Shown here piece after piece: positions 36,201-46,392 of a stretch of 64,000 nucleotides of DNA. The notes below the pieces were generated by a model. That model was not told the origin of the DNA, made no database searches, and saw nothing but the letters and a program-made list of their open reading frames with translations. Position 1 is the stretch's first letter. Every line of letters starts with the position of its first letter. The DNA comes from Lactarius indigo (taxonomy: Eukaryota > Basidiomycota > Agaricomycetes > Russulales > Russulaceae), in the NCBI GenBank assembly GCA_025766275.1, contig JAFKAC010000122.1:1-64000 (forward strand), read 5' to 3'. A program made the translations under genes and the position numbers.

Positions 36201-37934
36201 GTGGGATCCGAGTATGCGCTCCGGCGTGCCATTACTATGTTAGTCCACGGTTGCAACACTTTTATAGATGCATGTTTAACTCTACGTCAACACATCCAAT
36301 TTTAATGATTATTTTACCAATGTAGAGCCTACCCTCTCCGCTACAAGATGGTGCCACTAATCATATAAAAATGTGGTGGTTTAAACCCACTAGAGAGGGA
36401 ATCTTGAGGGGTTATTTCTGGATAAGGTGTAAGACAAGGTATTGCAACAACCGTCATATTTAGTCACTACGGAGAGTCGGACCCGAGGATTTCGGATATC
36501 CTTTTTGGGAAGACGGTCCAGAAACTCCGAAAAATGCGATCCGCTTGGGCCGACTGCGGAGCTTGAAGTGCACTTGCTCCGATGCCCTTGCCGATGCCAG
36601 ATTGTCACGCCCAACACTTCTTGTCATCTTTTCAACTTTTCTTTATGTATGTCTGTTAGGGAGTAATGCATGAGTGTTCTATAACTACAGGAGAGTGTCA
36701 TCTTCGAAGGATCAGCAAGCCAGAGTCCTTGACTCCCACTTTTAAGCATGAAACACTCATTTTTGCACACTTTTCGGGCTGCAGAATGAGTATTGAAGGT
36801 ATAATACTCAGATAAAGCACTAAACCATGTCCTATTAGATACGCCAATTCCAAATATTGATGTTTTGAGGTGTCAATATGGTGTGTGGTGTTTGATGAGG
36901 CTAATCAGTTGGTGTTGCGTTTCCCGGGTTGGTTTTGTTTGGCTGTTGCATCAGTGAACCAACAATAATAACTCAGGCTGAGTCAAACTTGAGAGTAGGA
37001 CACGATGAGGGAGTGCAGTGTCGGATATGTTGAGTGAAAGGTGGAGTAAACCAGGAACTGGGACCGGAGGTGGGCAATGTATGTGACAAGGTCCAGGAAA
37101 CAGACGTGCTGCACTCGTGCAGTAAGAACGTCATCGTGAGATTACAATGTGAGCTGACAAAAAACTACCATCGAGGCTAGCAATGTGTGGATCAGCGCAA
37201 TGAGCAAGGTAGAAAGGTGCAAGAAGAGCGCAAGCACTACAGAGAGTAAGCACCATAATTGCTTGTTGTCCTGACTTTCTGGTGTTGGTCAGCTAAATGA
37301 AGAGCATGGAAATGGTGCTCACTGCACGAGGAGTTACCGGACCCTGCTCGGATCTCGCTCTTGGGGCCTTCTAGTCCGGAGGAAGCAGCGTGTAGGCCAG
37401 AGACCCACAGTACTCCATTTGTGACGTATCCAAGTCTTCGTTTCGAGAGCCGATCTGACTAGTGAGTGCTATGCCCTGCTCGGTAGGAACTGGTGCCCAT
37501 CAGATGGATAGAGCGCTGCTCGTCATGCAAGGTGTCAAGTACAAGGGACGGGATGAGTTTGTGTGTCGGCTTCCGATCTAGCGCGGTGATGCGAGGCCCT
37601 TGGTTTCATCGTCGTGTATTGGAGGAGACCGCTTGCAAATCGTTAAATGAATCCCGGCACAACACGCTGCGCCATATCGTTCGTGCTCGAGCTGCCTATA
37701 TTTTACAGTGTGTTCGTTCATGAACGTATGAACGGCCGGCTGCTACACAAGAGGCGGAGATGGACTTCTGATGGACCTCACAAAATGTCGCAGCTTCAGT
37801 TCGGCCACCACACCACATACGCCACACATTCCCACGCACCTCCCACGCTCTCATATCTCTCCTCGCTTGATCTCCGGAGCTCTGCAGATTTTTGCATCAT
37901 CTACAAGCCACTTTATACAATTTCTGAAGGGAAG
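36201..37934. other. Intergenic, TUP1-like gene upstream region
   Basis: No coding gene recognised. The right end (37600-37930) is open on the plus strand in the frame of the TUP1-like gene and includes upstream in-frame ATGs. It lacks the coiled-coil tetramerisation sequence expected at the start of TUP1. Confidence 0.45.
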
Positions 37935-39655
37935 ATGGCTCCTAGAACCCCTAAAAGGACGCCAAATAGGTCAAAGAGGCTTCAGGCTCAGAACCAGGCC
38001 GATAACGTGGTTTTGCCTGGTGGTGCTCTTCAGATGTCATTTCAGCTCGATGGTGAGTGTTCCTTGGTAGAGAATAGTATACATGAGCTTACACTGTGGT
38101 CAGTTCCACCATCAGGTATTGCCCACCCCCCAGTTGTACCACATAACGATGCGGATCCTCTCGCTCCGATAAGTGAGAACAGCATGTTCTTGGAAGAACT
38201 CGACCCACTTGGCGTTCCTCCTGAGCTCAAAAAAGAAGGTAGGGACTGGATCGCCGTTTTTAACCCCAAGATCAAACGCACTCTCGATGTAAATCTTGTG
38301 TACACACTCCATCACAAGAGGCACGAAGAACCGATTCTCTCCATACCTCTCAGTGTCGCTGACATTGGTGTCGCGTGGAAACAGCGTGGTGGCATGTGTT
38401 AAGTTTTCTGCAGATGGAAATTATCTCGCTACCGGCTGCGAAGGTGCTGCCCAAATTTTCGATGCAAAGACAGGGGCGAGGATATGGTGTGTCCGGGCTT
38501 CAAATATCTACTCACTTTCGCCGAACCTGCACTACAGCGTACTTGTGCATAACAAAGCTAAAAGACATGAAGATATGTATATCCGGACTATGTGCTTCAG
38601 CCCTGACGGAAAATATCTTGCCACCGGCACCGAGGATTGTCGGATTTGCGTGAGTTACCCTCTTCCAACCATATATCCCCATCTCCATTAATTTTACGAT
38701 GTTAATATACTCTCTAAATTGTAGATCTGGGATATCGCAAAACGCCGCATCCGGAATGTTTTTGATGGACATACCCAGGAGGTATACGCACTCGACTTTT
38801 CGCGCAGTGGGCGTTCAATTATATCTGGTTCCGGCGATCGCACAGCACGTATTTGGGATATGCAAGATGGGAGCTACAAACTCCTCGCAGACCGCGACAC
38901 CGAGACTGTTGATTCGGGTGTGGCGAGCGTCGCGATTTCACCCGACGGACGCCTCGTTGCAGCGGGTTCTCTTGACAACATCGTACGCATATGGGACGTA
39001 GCGACGGGTCAACTCATTGAGCGCCTCAAAGGGCACAAGGACAGTGTTTACAGCGTCGAATTCACCCCTGATGGCGATGGGATTGTTAGTGGGAGTCTGG
39101 ACAAGACGATCAAGTATTGGGACGTTGGCAAATTACTGGCGAATGCACCGAAGCGCGATCCGCGTACTGGTCTCCTTCCGGTTGACCAACCGGGTAGTAG
39201 CAGTTGGGTGATCACGAAAGGAGATGAGGCGTCAGCCGCATGCACGAAGAACTTCCTTGGGCATAGGGTATGGCTACGCTGGTTTTCTCATATTCGCTTG
39301 GTGACGTAGAGTATGATCAAGAACTACGTCCTTTGTGTGGCGGTGTCGCACGATGGACAGTGGATCGTATCCAGTTCGAAGGACTGCAGTGTGCAGTTCT
39401 GGGACTCTCGCTCGGCCGTCATCCCATTTTGGCTCAAGGGACACACAAACTCAGGTATTCATCGCCTTTTTTTGTCGATTACTTTGGACTGGTTGGCCGA
39501 CTTAGCGGAAATTAGTCATATCTATCGCCATGAGCCCTTCAAGTCTGTTTGCCACTGGAAGCGGCGACCGTACTGCCCGAATATGTACGTGTTGATACTA
39601 CACCATGTGGTCGACCCTCTAATCCTTTGATCCAGGGAGCTATGACACGGTATAA
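37935..39655 (+). CDS. TUP1-like WD40 corepressor lacking the N-terminal domain
   Basis: The C-terminal part is clearly TUP1. It starts with DPLGVPPELKKEGRDWIAVF and NPKIKRTLDVNLVYTLHHK, followed by a WD40 propeller: SVVACVKFSADGNYLATGCE, MYIRTMCFSPDGKYLATGTE, IWDIAKRRIRNVFDGHTQEV, SGSGDRTARIWDMQDGSYKL, SVAISPDGRLVAAGSLDNIV, GHKDSVYSVEFTPDGDG, SGSLDKTIKYWDV, NYVLCVAVSHDGQWIVSSSK, and VISIAMSPSSLFATGSGDRT ending ARIWSYDTV. All junctions are in phase, and one intron (38321-38384) uses a GC donor (AAGAG|GCACGA). TUP1 normally begins with a ~70-aa helical domain for tetramers and Ssn6 binding, then a long linker. Here the first exon is MAPRTPKRTPNRSKRLQAQ... (39 aa, basic) with no such helix, and no candidate is seen upstream. 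This is probably a shortened paralogue. A dominant or SSN6-independent role is speculation. Confidence 0.85.
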
Positions 39656-40313
39656 TTTGTGTCTCTTACATCTGTATGCTGCCCTGCATGACCATGTCTC
39701 TGCACCAATTCTGTGTGTGGCCTTTACAGGATCTATCGCTTTTTTCTTTTCTCTACACTTGTATTGCCACTTATGTATTAGTCATCAGCAAGTTACCGTA
39801 TCTATTCTGGGTTATCAAATGCGCTGGCACCGGGCGGGCACCATTTACACACTGCTATCGCGGGTAGCTCTGTATTCCATGGAATGGTTCTCTTACCCTG
39901 AAAATTGCATAATCACCACAAGCAGTATCTTCGCATCCACAAATGAAAATTTCTTCCTCATTCAAACCACGTTATGGACACTTTCCTTGGTTCCCAGGAC
40001 ATGAGGCAAACACGACCTCTTCGCACCGCATTCTTTTTTCTTTTTCTTTTGGATCCGTATTTATTCTGGGACGCGTAACAGATACAGACCAGCCGTAGCG
40101 AGACCGACTACATCTATGAAACACGTTAGTCCATGGGAGGTGCCCCCGAATCGTACGAAACAACCGGAGCCCGGAGAATGTTATAAGAGGGAAAACCACT
40201 TGGATATCCAGCATAAAGTCGGGAACGAGGCAGAATTTGTATAGGCGGTGATTAACCGCACGTAAGACAGTCACACGGAAATGAAACCATGAGGAAACCA
40301 AACCTCAGTGTGC
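39656..40313. other. Spacer after TUP1-like gene
   Basis: T/C-rich sequence (39725-39790, 40030-40055). No gene supported. Confidence 0.4.
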
Positions 40314-40700
40314 CTACCTAGTCAGGTTCAGCCTTTCAGGGGGCACGGGTATGGGGGGACCGGATTCCGGCTTCGAGAGCGCGCGAGTTTGGACAAGGAA
40401 GTTTAAGAGTTTGCCCACCCCACCTTGGTGGGTAGTAAAGGGGTATAGCGGAGAGTTGGGGGGTTGGGGGGCAGTAAATCGGAGAATGGCCGTCAAGATG
40501 GCCGTGTTTATACGGGCCGAGAGGTAGCGCGGACAATGTCGGATGATGTGGTCCGCATCCCGAAGAGGGGTGCCGCAAGGGCAGGATATGTTCTCAGCGG
40601 TCGTTAGTGCGGAAGCGTTGAACGTACGTGCCCGTCAAGGCGTGGTCCATGGCCATCTGCATGAGGGTGGTTGTGCTGCGCCTTGTGTCCTTGGCGCGTC
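40314..40700 (-). mobile_element. LINE (non-LTR retrotransposon) 3' remnant, RNase H end
   Basis: On the minus strand: MQMAMDHALTGTYVQRFRTN, then after a frame break near 40600 ENISCPCGTPLRDADHIIRH and CPRYLSARI, then GGVGKLLNFLVQTRALSKPE and a stop. This is the layout of the C-terminus of fungal LINE ORF2/RNase H proteins (tail of RNase H, a C-x-C-x(n)-H-x(4)-C zinc-binding stretch such as CPCGTPL...HIIRHC, then 'LL.FL..T.A.TK'). The reverse transcriptase part is absent, so this is a dead fragment. Confidence 0.7.
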
Positions 40701-40727
40701 GACGATTCGCACTGCATTCCGCAGCAG

Positions 40728-40870
40728 CTGAACAGGATTATTGAACAGGATTACAACTCATAGGGCTGGTACTGGTATAAGAGCGGCTCCTTCCACAGAG
40801 CTCGGTTCATTATCTACGTCGATGCAGAGGTTTGTCTAAAGCCCTCATTTGCCATATTTTAGACTGATTG
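40728..40870 (+). promoter_or_regulatory. Conserved upstream block of F-box gene A
   Basis: Contains AACAGGATTAC, TATAAGAGCGGCTCCTTCC and GCAGAGGTTTGTCT. The same arrangement is found at 43518-43645 and 46066-46195 upstream of the other two array genes, each about 440-480 bp before the F-box exon. AACAGGATTA is repeated twice here. Promoter role is inferred from conservation and position. Confidence 0.5.
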
Positions 40871-41055
40871 ACCGAATTCTCGCCACCAATCGTTATGTAA
40901 TCAGCGCTATCAGCCCTTATTCAGCCACCCTGTCGAATTTTACTCAACCGCTCCTATGGATCGGCTCCCCCAGGTGTGCCCGCTACCTACCAACTGGCCG
41001 AATGCCCACGGCTGATCTTCAATTAGTATTCATCCACTCAGGCTCTCCTCACCAG

Positions 41056-42607
41056 GCGAGCCGCCCTCTGGTACTACCTCACATAGAAAGGTTTGCCAAG
41101 GTCGTCGCAAGAAACAAAAGAACATACGCGCCCAAGGTGCCCTTTTGTACCCCCGTGGTGACTGCATCAAGTGCTGACCTTGTGTGGCATAGTCGAGAGT
41201 TACAGATATGTAATAACAATCGGCATGCTCCCAGACAACGTCTTGCTTGAAATATTTGATGCCTATCGAAGCCGTTCATATACTTATTCCGACATATGGG
41301 AATGGCACTTGCTGGTCCATGTATGCCAGAGATGGCGACAGATCGTATTTGCGTCACCACACTATCTCAATCTCCGGATTCTATGCACATCGGGAACTCC
41401 TGTCAGGACGAATCTGGGTATCTGGCCAGCTTTTCCTATTGTCATTGATTATCGCCATTCATATTCTAAGGACGGGATTACGCCGAACGACGAGGACAAT
41501 ATCATTGCTACACTCGACTCGGAGCACGTCGAACGTGTAATCTCTGTCAGGCTCTACGCAAAGGGCTCGCAATTGGGGAAGATTGTCACAGTGATGCAGG
41601 AACCATTTCCGGTGCTGACACACCTCCACGTCGACTCGGAGGACGGAAATGCGCCGGTCCTTCCCGCCGGATTCCTGGGGGGATCTGCACCATGTTTACA
41701 GGAAATTACCTTATCCGGCATTCACTATCTAGAATTACCAACACTTCTTTTGTCGACCGGTGACCTCATTGCGCTTGATCTTCGCAAAATACCACCAACT
41801 GGTTACATTCCACCAGAGGCGATGGTCGCGGGTTTGGCTGCACTGCCCAGGCTCGAAACCTTTATCATTGGATTCCAATCGGCTACCCGCCGTCGAATAC
41901 CCCCGCCTCCCGTCACCCGAACTGTTCTTCCTGCTCTCACTTACTTTGAATTCCAGGGCGCTAGCGAGTATCTGGAAGACTTCATCGCCCGGATCGACTG
42001 CCCCCAATTGGACCGGATCTTCATAAATTACTTGAATCAGCCTGTTGACTTTAAAGTTACGCAACTCTCCAAGTTCGTCGATCGCTCAGTCGGCCCCGTA
42101 TTTAGGCATGCACAAGTTACCTTTTTCAATGACTGGGTCTCCTTCGACATGTATCGTGATGAAACCCATCTAACCTCGGATACGCGCCCAGCTAGGACCG
42201 ACATCTCATGCCGGGGGATCGATTGGCAGGTTTCCCACATGGCCGAAGTGCTTAGTCAATTTTCCACGACGCTCTCCAACATAGTCCATTTCAGGATCGG
42301 AGGCTTTCCCGGAGAAGATCTTCAACCAGAGGGTACGGGCGACGTTGAGTGGCTGCACCTCCTCCACCAATTCTCCACCGCGCAGACGCTGCATGTATCT
42401 ATGGGGCTTGCGAGGCACGTTGCTCTTGCACTAGAAGACATCACGGCGGGGGTGGTCACGGCGGTGTTGCCCTCCCTTGACTCGATTTACTTATCGGGCC
42501 AACCGGCATCGTCTGTCAAGAAATTCGTTGCTGTCCGCCGGCTCTCTGGTCGTCCTGTGACAGTCATCGACACAGAAACGGAGTTTGATGAAAAACTCAA
42601 GTCCTAG
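41056..42607 (+). CDS. F-box protein with LRR-like region (array copy A)
   Basis: Main exon 41193-42607, one uninterrupted frame. F-box: IGMLPDNVLLEIFDAYRS, then LLVHVCQRWRQIVFASP. Then NLGIWPAFPIVIDY, a set of irregular leucine-rich segments (FLGGSAPCLQEITLSGI, LLLSTGDLIALDLRKIPPTG, MVAGLAALPRLETFIIGFQS, YLEDFIARIDCPQLDRIFIN), and a C-terminus RRLSGRPVTVIDTETEFDEK. Likely a substrate-recruiting subunit of an SCF ubiquitin ligase; target unknown. An upstream exon (41056-41136) precedes a 56-nt GT-AG intron (41137-41192) and encodes a basic stretch GRRKKQKNIRAQ. Its acceptor CACCAG implies at least one more 5' exon, so the true start is not fixed. If only the main exon were used, the first ATG would be that of MLPDN. 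Confidence 0.8.
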
Positions 42608-43061
42608 CGCCAGCGTATGAAAGAATTCTCCAGTTGCGTACTCTATGGCCTGGTTTTACGATCCAACAATTCTGACCCATCCCTGTCACATTTAGGACGG
42701 CCACAGGCAGACAAATGCGTTTATATGTATTACTTTAGACTACATTTGTACGAATTGTACAACAGACTTGTTATGGTAACTCTTGGACTGACAATCGTAC
42801 ACAAAGCAATCGTACGCAAAGTGCCCGGTTAACCGTTAACGGCAACTCTGCGCATTACAAGGGGCATATGGTCGCTCGTCATCGAAATGGAGGCGTCATG
42901 CCCGCAGAAAAATGCCTGTTTCGTCCCATTGTCATAATGATAGGATCACCACCTCTTGTCATGCAGAATCCATTGAGTGTATGGTAGGTCATTCGAATAA
43001 GGAATCATCGTCAAGATCGTCGTGTAACATGTAATTACTGTCATCGCGACGAAGGGAATTC
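42608..43061. other. Downstream flank of F-box A
   Basis: Diverged counterpart of 47963-48510 (for example TAGACTACATTTGTA in both). No gene. Confidence 0.45.
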
Positions 43062-43124
43062 AGATACGGTGAATCCAGAGCTACTGCGGTCAGGACAAGC
43101 TCTTGAGAGGCGGTAGTGTATTAA
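43062..43124 (-). pseudogene. tRNA-Glu relic
   Basis: The minus strand reads ACTACCGCCTCTCAAG...GCAGTAGCTC, matching the anticodon arm and part of the intron of the real tRNA-Glu(CTC) at 48515-48599. The acceptor stem and T-arm pairing are destroyed (GGATTCACC in place of GGGGTTCGAATCCCC). Flanking bases (GCGAC...AATTC) also match, so this is a segmental copy and not a retroposed tRNA. Confidence 0.7.
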
Positions 43125-43149
43125 GCCGAGGGAGTAGAGCGAATATATC

Positions 43150-43365
43150 TTCTGCTCGAGCCTTGGATACACATCACGTGGTCACAGCGAACGAATATCC
43201 CGGACTCGGATATCTTTCTTGACTGTTCTGCGCAATGCCCACGTTTCCATTTGTGAATTATATAAAAATCGCAATGGACTCTGGAGAGGCACTGGACTCC
43301 CTTGAGTTCTGGTGGAAGATGCTCATTATACTTTGGTGCTGCTGAGAGTCATTGCGGAGTGTGTT
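43150..43365 (+). pseudogene. Relic of TRM2/CNNM promoter and CNNM exon 1
   Basis: CATCACGTGGTCAC near 43172 resembles the TRM2-CNNM intergenic CATCACGTGATTAC at 50684. 43225-43365 matches CNNM exon 1: CGTTTCCATTTGTGA, CTCTGGAGAGGCACTGG and GAGTTCTGGTGGAAGATGCT (the last identical over 20 bases). Similarity stops close to the exon-1 splice donor position. Frame is lost. Confidence 0.75.
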
Positions 43366-43517
43366 CACTCTAGACAAATGAAAGTGGGACCGTGCATCAG
43401 TGTGCCATTAATAGTCGAACGTGAGAGAGGGAGAAGACGAAGGACAACACAGTGTCGTGGTATGACACGAAACTGTCAAATCACGTGGCGGTGTTACTGC
43501 ATCTCAGGCTCGAGTCG

Positions 43518-43645
43518 GCAGCAGCTGAACAGGATTACGACATGTAGAGCCGGTGGGGCTTCGTCCGTAAAGCTGTTCTTTATCTGCATTACCGATGGAT
43601 ACTCAGAGGTCTGCTTGCTGTAAACCTTCGTTTGCCATATTACTC
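43518..43645 (+). promoter_or_regulatory. Conserved upstream block of F-box gene B
   Basis: CTGAACAGGATTACGAC, a GTTCTTTATCTGCATTACCG stretch and ACTCAGAGGTCTGCTTG align with the blocks upstream of copies A and C. The TATAAGAG element of A and C is not conserved here. Confidence 0.45.
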
Positions 43646-43863
43646 AACTAATTGACCGGGACATTCTCACTACCACTCTCCGATCGGACCGATCAGCGAA
43701 TGTCCAGTTTCCCTTCCAAGTTCTGCTGGACCACTTCTATCGATTGACTCTCCTAGGTATGTCCAGTACCTTCCTTCCCCGTCAGCCAATTGACTAAGTA
43801 CTCACGTACTCACCGTCGCTGATCTTCAATTAATATTTGTCTGTTCTCCCTCCCTGGTGCCAG

Positions 43864-45456
43864 TGATCCATCCTCTGACGATGCCTCACATATCAATGAG
43901 ACTGCTCAAGGTCGCCACGAGAAAGGAAGGAAGTCAATACGTAGTCAAGGTGCGTCCTTAGCACCCCGTGGTGACTGCAACGAGTTCTGACTTTGCGCGA
44001 CACAGACGAGAGTCACAGACCCACAATAACAGCCAGTATCCTCCCAGACGATGTCTTGCTCGAAATATTCGATTTCTATCGAAAGAATCACAACAGCGTC
44101 CTCCATCTTGTGTGGAAATGGCGCATACCTGCGCATGTATGTCAAAGATGGCGACAAGTTGTATTTGCATCACCACGCCGTCTCAATCTCAAAATTCTTT
44201 GCACATATGGGACCCCTGTCAGGAAGAATCTCGGCATCTGGCCACCCTTTCCCATCGTTATGGACTATCGCTATTCAAGGAGACACTTGACACTTGATGA
44301 TGAAGACGATGCCATCGCTGCACTGGAGCACCCAGATCGTGTATGTTATGTCGGGCTTGATATAACAAACCCACAGTTGGGAAAGATCGCTAAGGTGATG
44401 CAGCAGCCATTTCCGGTGCTGACGCATCTCCACGTTGTCTCGAAGGACGGAAATGCACCGGCCTTTCCCGGTGAATTCCTTGGGGGATCTGCATCATGTT
44501 TACAGGAAATCCATCTCCACGGCATTCCCCTTCCGACATTGCCATCGCTTCTTTTGTCTAGTAGTGACCTCGTCAAGCTCCACCTTTTTAATATACCCCC
44601 GACTGGTTACATCCCACCCGACGTGATGGTCGCGTGCCTTGCAGGGTTACCCAGTCTCCAGAAATTTACTATTGGATTCCAATTAGCTACCCCCCGCCCG
44701 GATCGAGTGCACCCGCCTCCCATAACACGCACTACCCTTCCTGCTCTCACCTCCTTTGAATTTAAGGGTGCTAACGAGTATGTGGAGGACCTTGTTGCCC
44801 GAATCGACGCCCCCCAACTGGACCGGCTCTACATACATTACTTGAATCAGATTGTTGACCTTCAAGTTGCGCACCTCTCCAAGTTCATCGATCGCTCATT
44901 AGGCCCTGAGTTAACTCTATACAAGCACGCGCAAGTTGGATTTATCAGCGGCTGGACTACTTTCACCATGTATCGTTCTGCAAACCATCCATCTTCGGAT
45001 CACCGGCGCTCCGCTACGACTGTCATCTCATGCGATGGGATTGATTGGCAAGTTTTCCACATGGCCCAGATGCTCGGCCATTTTTCCGCTATACTCTCCA
45101 ATGTGGTTCATCTCGATCTCGAGGCTCAGCTCGAGGAAGACCATCCAGAAGGTAGGGACGACGTTGAATGGCTGCACTTCCTCCGCCAATTCTCCACTGT
45201 GAAGGTGCTGCGTGTATCTCATCCAATCGCAAGGCACGTCGCTCTTGCCCTGGAAGACATTACGGGGGAGACGGTTGCCGAAGCGTTGCCATCCCTTGAG
45301 TCGATTTACTTAGAGGGCCAACCGGCATCATCAGTTGAGAAGTTCGTTGCCGTCCGCCAACTCTATGGTCGCCCTGTAATCGTCATCGAAACAGAAACGG
45401 GATTTGATGAAAAACTTGGGTCCTTCTACGTTGATGAAAAAGTGAATGTCCCCTAG
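43864..45456 (+). CDS. F-box protein with LRR-like region (array copy B)
   Basis: Main exon 44006-45456, uninterrupted. F-box: SILPDDVLLEIFDFYRKNHN and HVCQRWRQVVFASPRRLNLK. Then NLGIWPPFPIVMDY, FLGGSASCLQEIHLHGIPLP, NIPPTGYIPPDVMVACLAGL, YVEDLVARIDAPQLDRLYIH, SHPIARHVALALEDITGETV and RQLYGRPVIVIETETGFDEK, ending GSFYVDEKVNVP. There is no ATG near the start of this exon, so translation must begin in an upstream exon. The predicted exon 43864-43949 (HEKGRKSIRSQ) joins through a 56-nt intron (43950-44005), as in copies A and C. The 5' end remains open. Tandem neighbour of A and C in the same orientation. Confidence 0.8.
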
Positions 45457-46065
45457 TACCAGTTGTGTACTCTACGGCCTGAGGTTTTACAATCTAACCA
45501 TCCCTGACGCATTCAGGAGACGAGCATACGCATGCATACATTGCTTTAGTAGATTTGCCACGATACACAAATCTGTACGAATTTTACAACGGACTTGTCA
45601 TGATTGGTTTTGGACACCAAGAGTGTTGTTCGCCGTCAATGACAGCATGGCACAACCGGGTTCTACACCAGCACTGGCAGGCATAACCAAGAACTACAAC
45701 ACGACATACGTGACACCAAAAAGTGGAGACGGAGGTGCTCACGGACTTGGAGTCGTGCTCGGGGTGTCATGGAGGAGGCGAATACTCAATAGATGTTCAG
45801 AGAGCGCATTGCGACTTTAGCCATCAAATACGCTTGCTTACTAGTCACCGGCCACCTTGACATCCCTTGATATATCTTGATAGCTTGATTTCTTGAAAAT
45901 CTCATGGCGTGAACGAATCCGTCACTGACTCAAGGATTCACTAGTACTGGTGGACTCCACCGGCCTCAGTATGGCGGTGTTATGGACACGTTCCCTAATT
46001 CTCAGAGCACGAAGCAAATATGCCCTCACTGCCCCGTGCATAGGCTGCACTGCGCTATGTAGCGG
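45457..46065. other. Downstream flank of F-box B
   Basis: 45630-45770 is shared with the tail of the F-box fragment at 36.0-36.2 kb. No gene. Confidence 0.45.
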
Positions 46066-46195
46066 CTGAACAGGATTACGACTCGTGGCGCTGGCGCTAG
46101 TATAAGAGTAGTTCCTTCCACAGGCCTAGTTCTTTATCAACGTTATCAATGGACACTCAGAGGTTTGTCTTAAGTCTTTCTTTGCGATATCACTA
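46066..46195 (+). promoter_or_regulatory. Conserved upstream block of F-box gene C
   Basis: CTGAACAGGATTACGACTCG, GCTAGTATAAGAGTAGTTCC and ACTCAGAGGTTTGTCTTAAG align with copies A and B. The TATAAGAG is followed by TTCCTTCCACAG as in copy A. Confidence 0.5.
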
Positions 46196-46392
46196 GATTA
46201 ATCGACCGATACCCCTAATCTCCAATCAGCCATTCTCCAGTCTTTCTGCCGAGTTTTGCTGAACTGCTTCTGTCGATCGGCTCTCTCACTGACAGGTGTG
46301 TCCGATGGCGGGCGGGAAGCCACTCAGGCTGCCCGCCATTGACTGAGTATCACTGTTAATTTTCCATCAGTGCTCGCCCGCTCTCCCTACCG

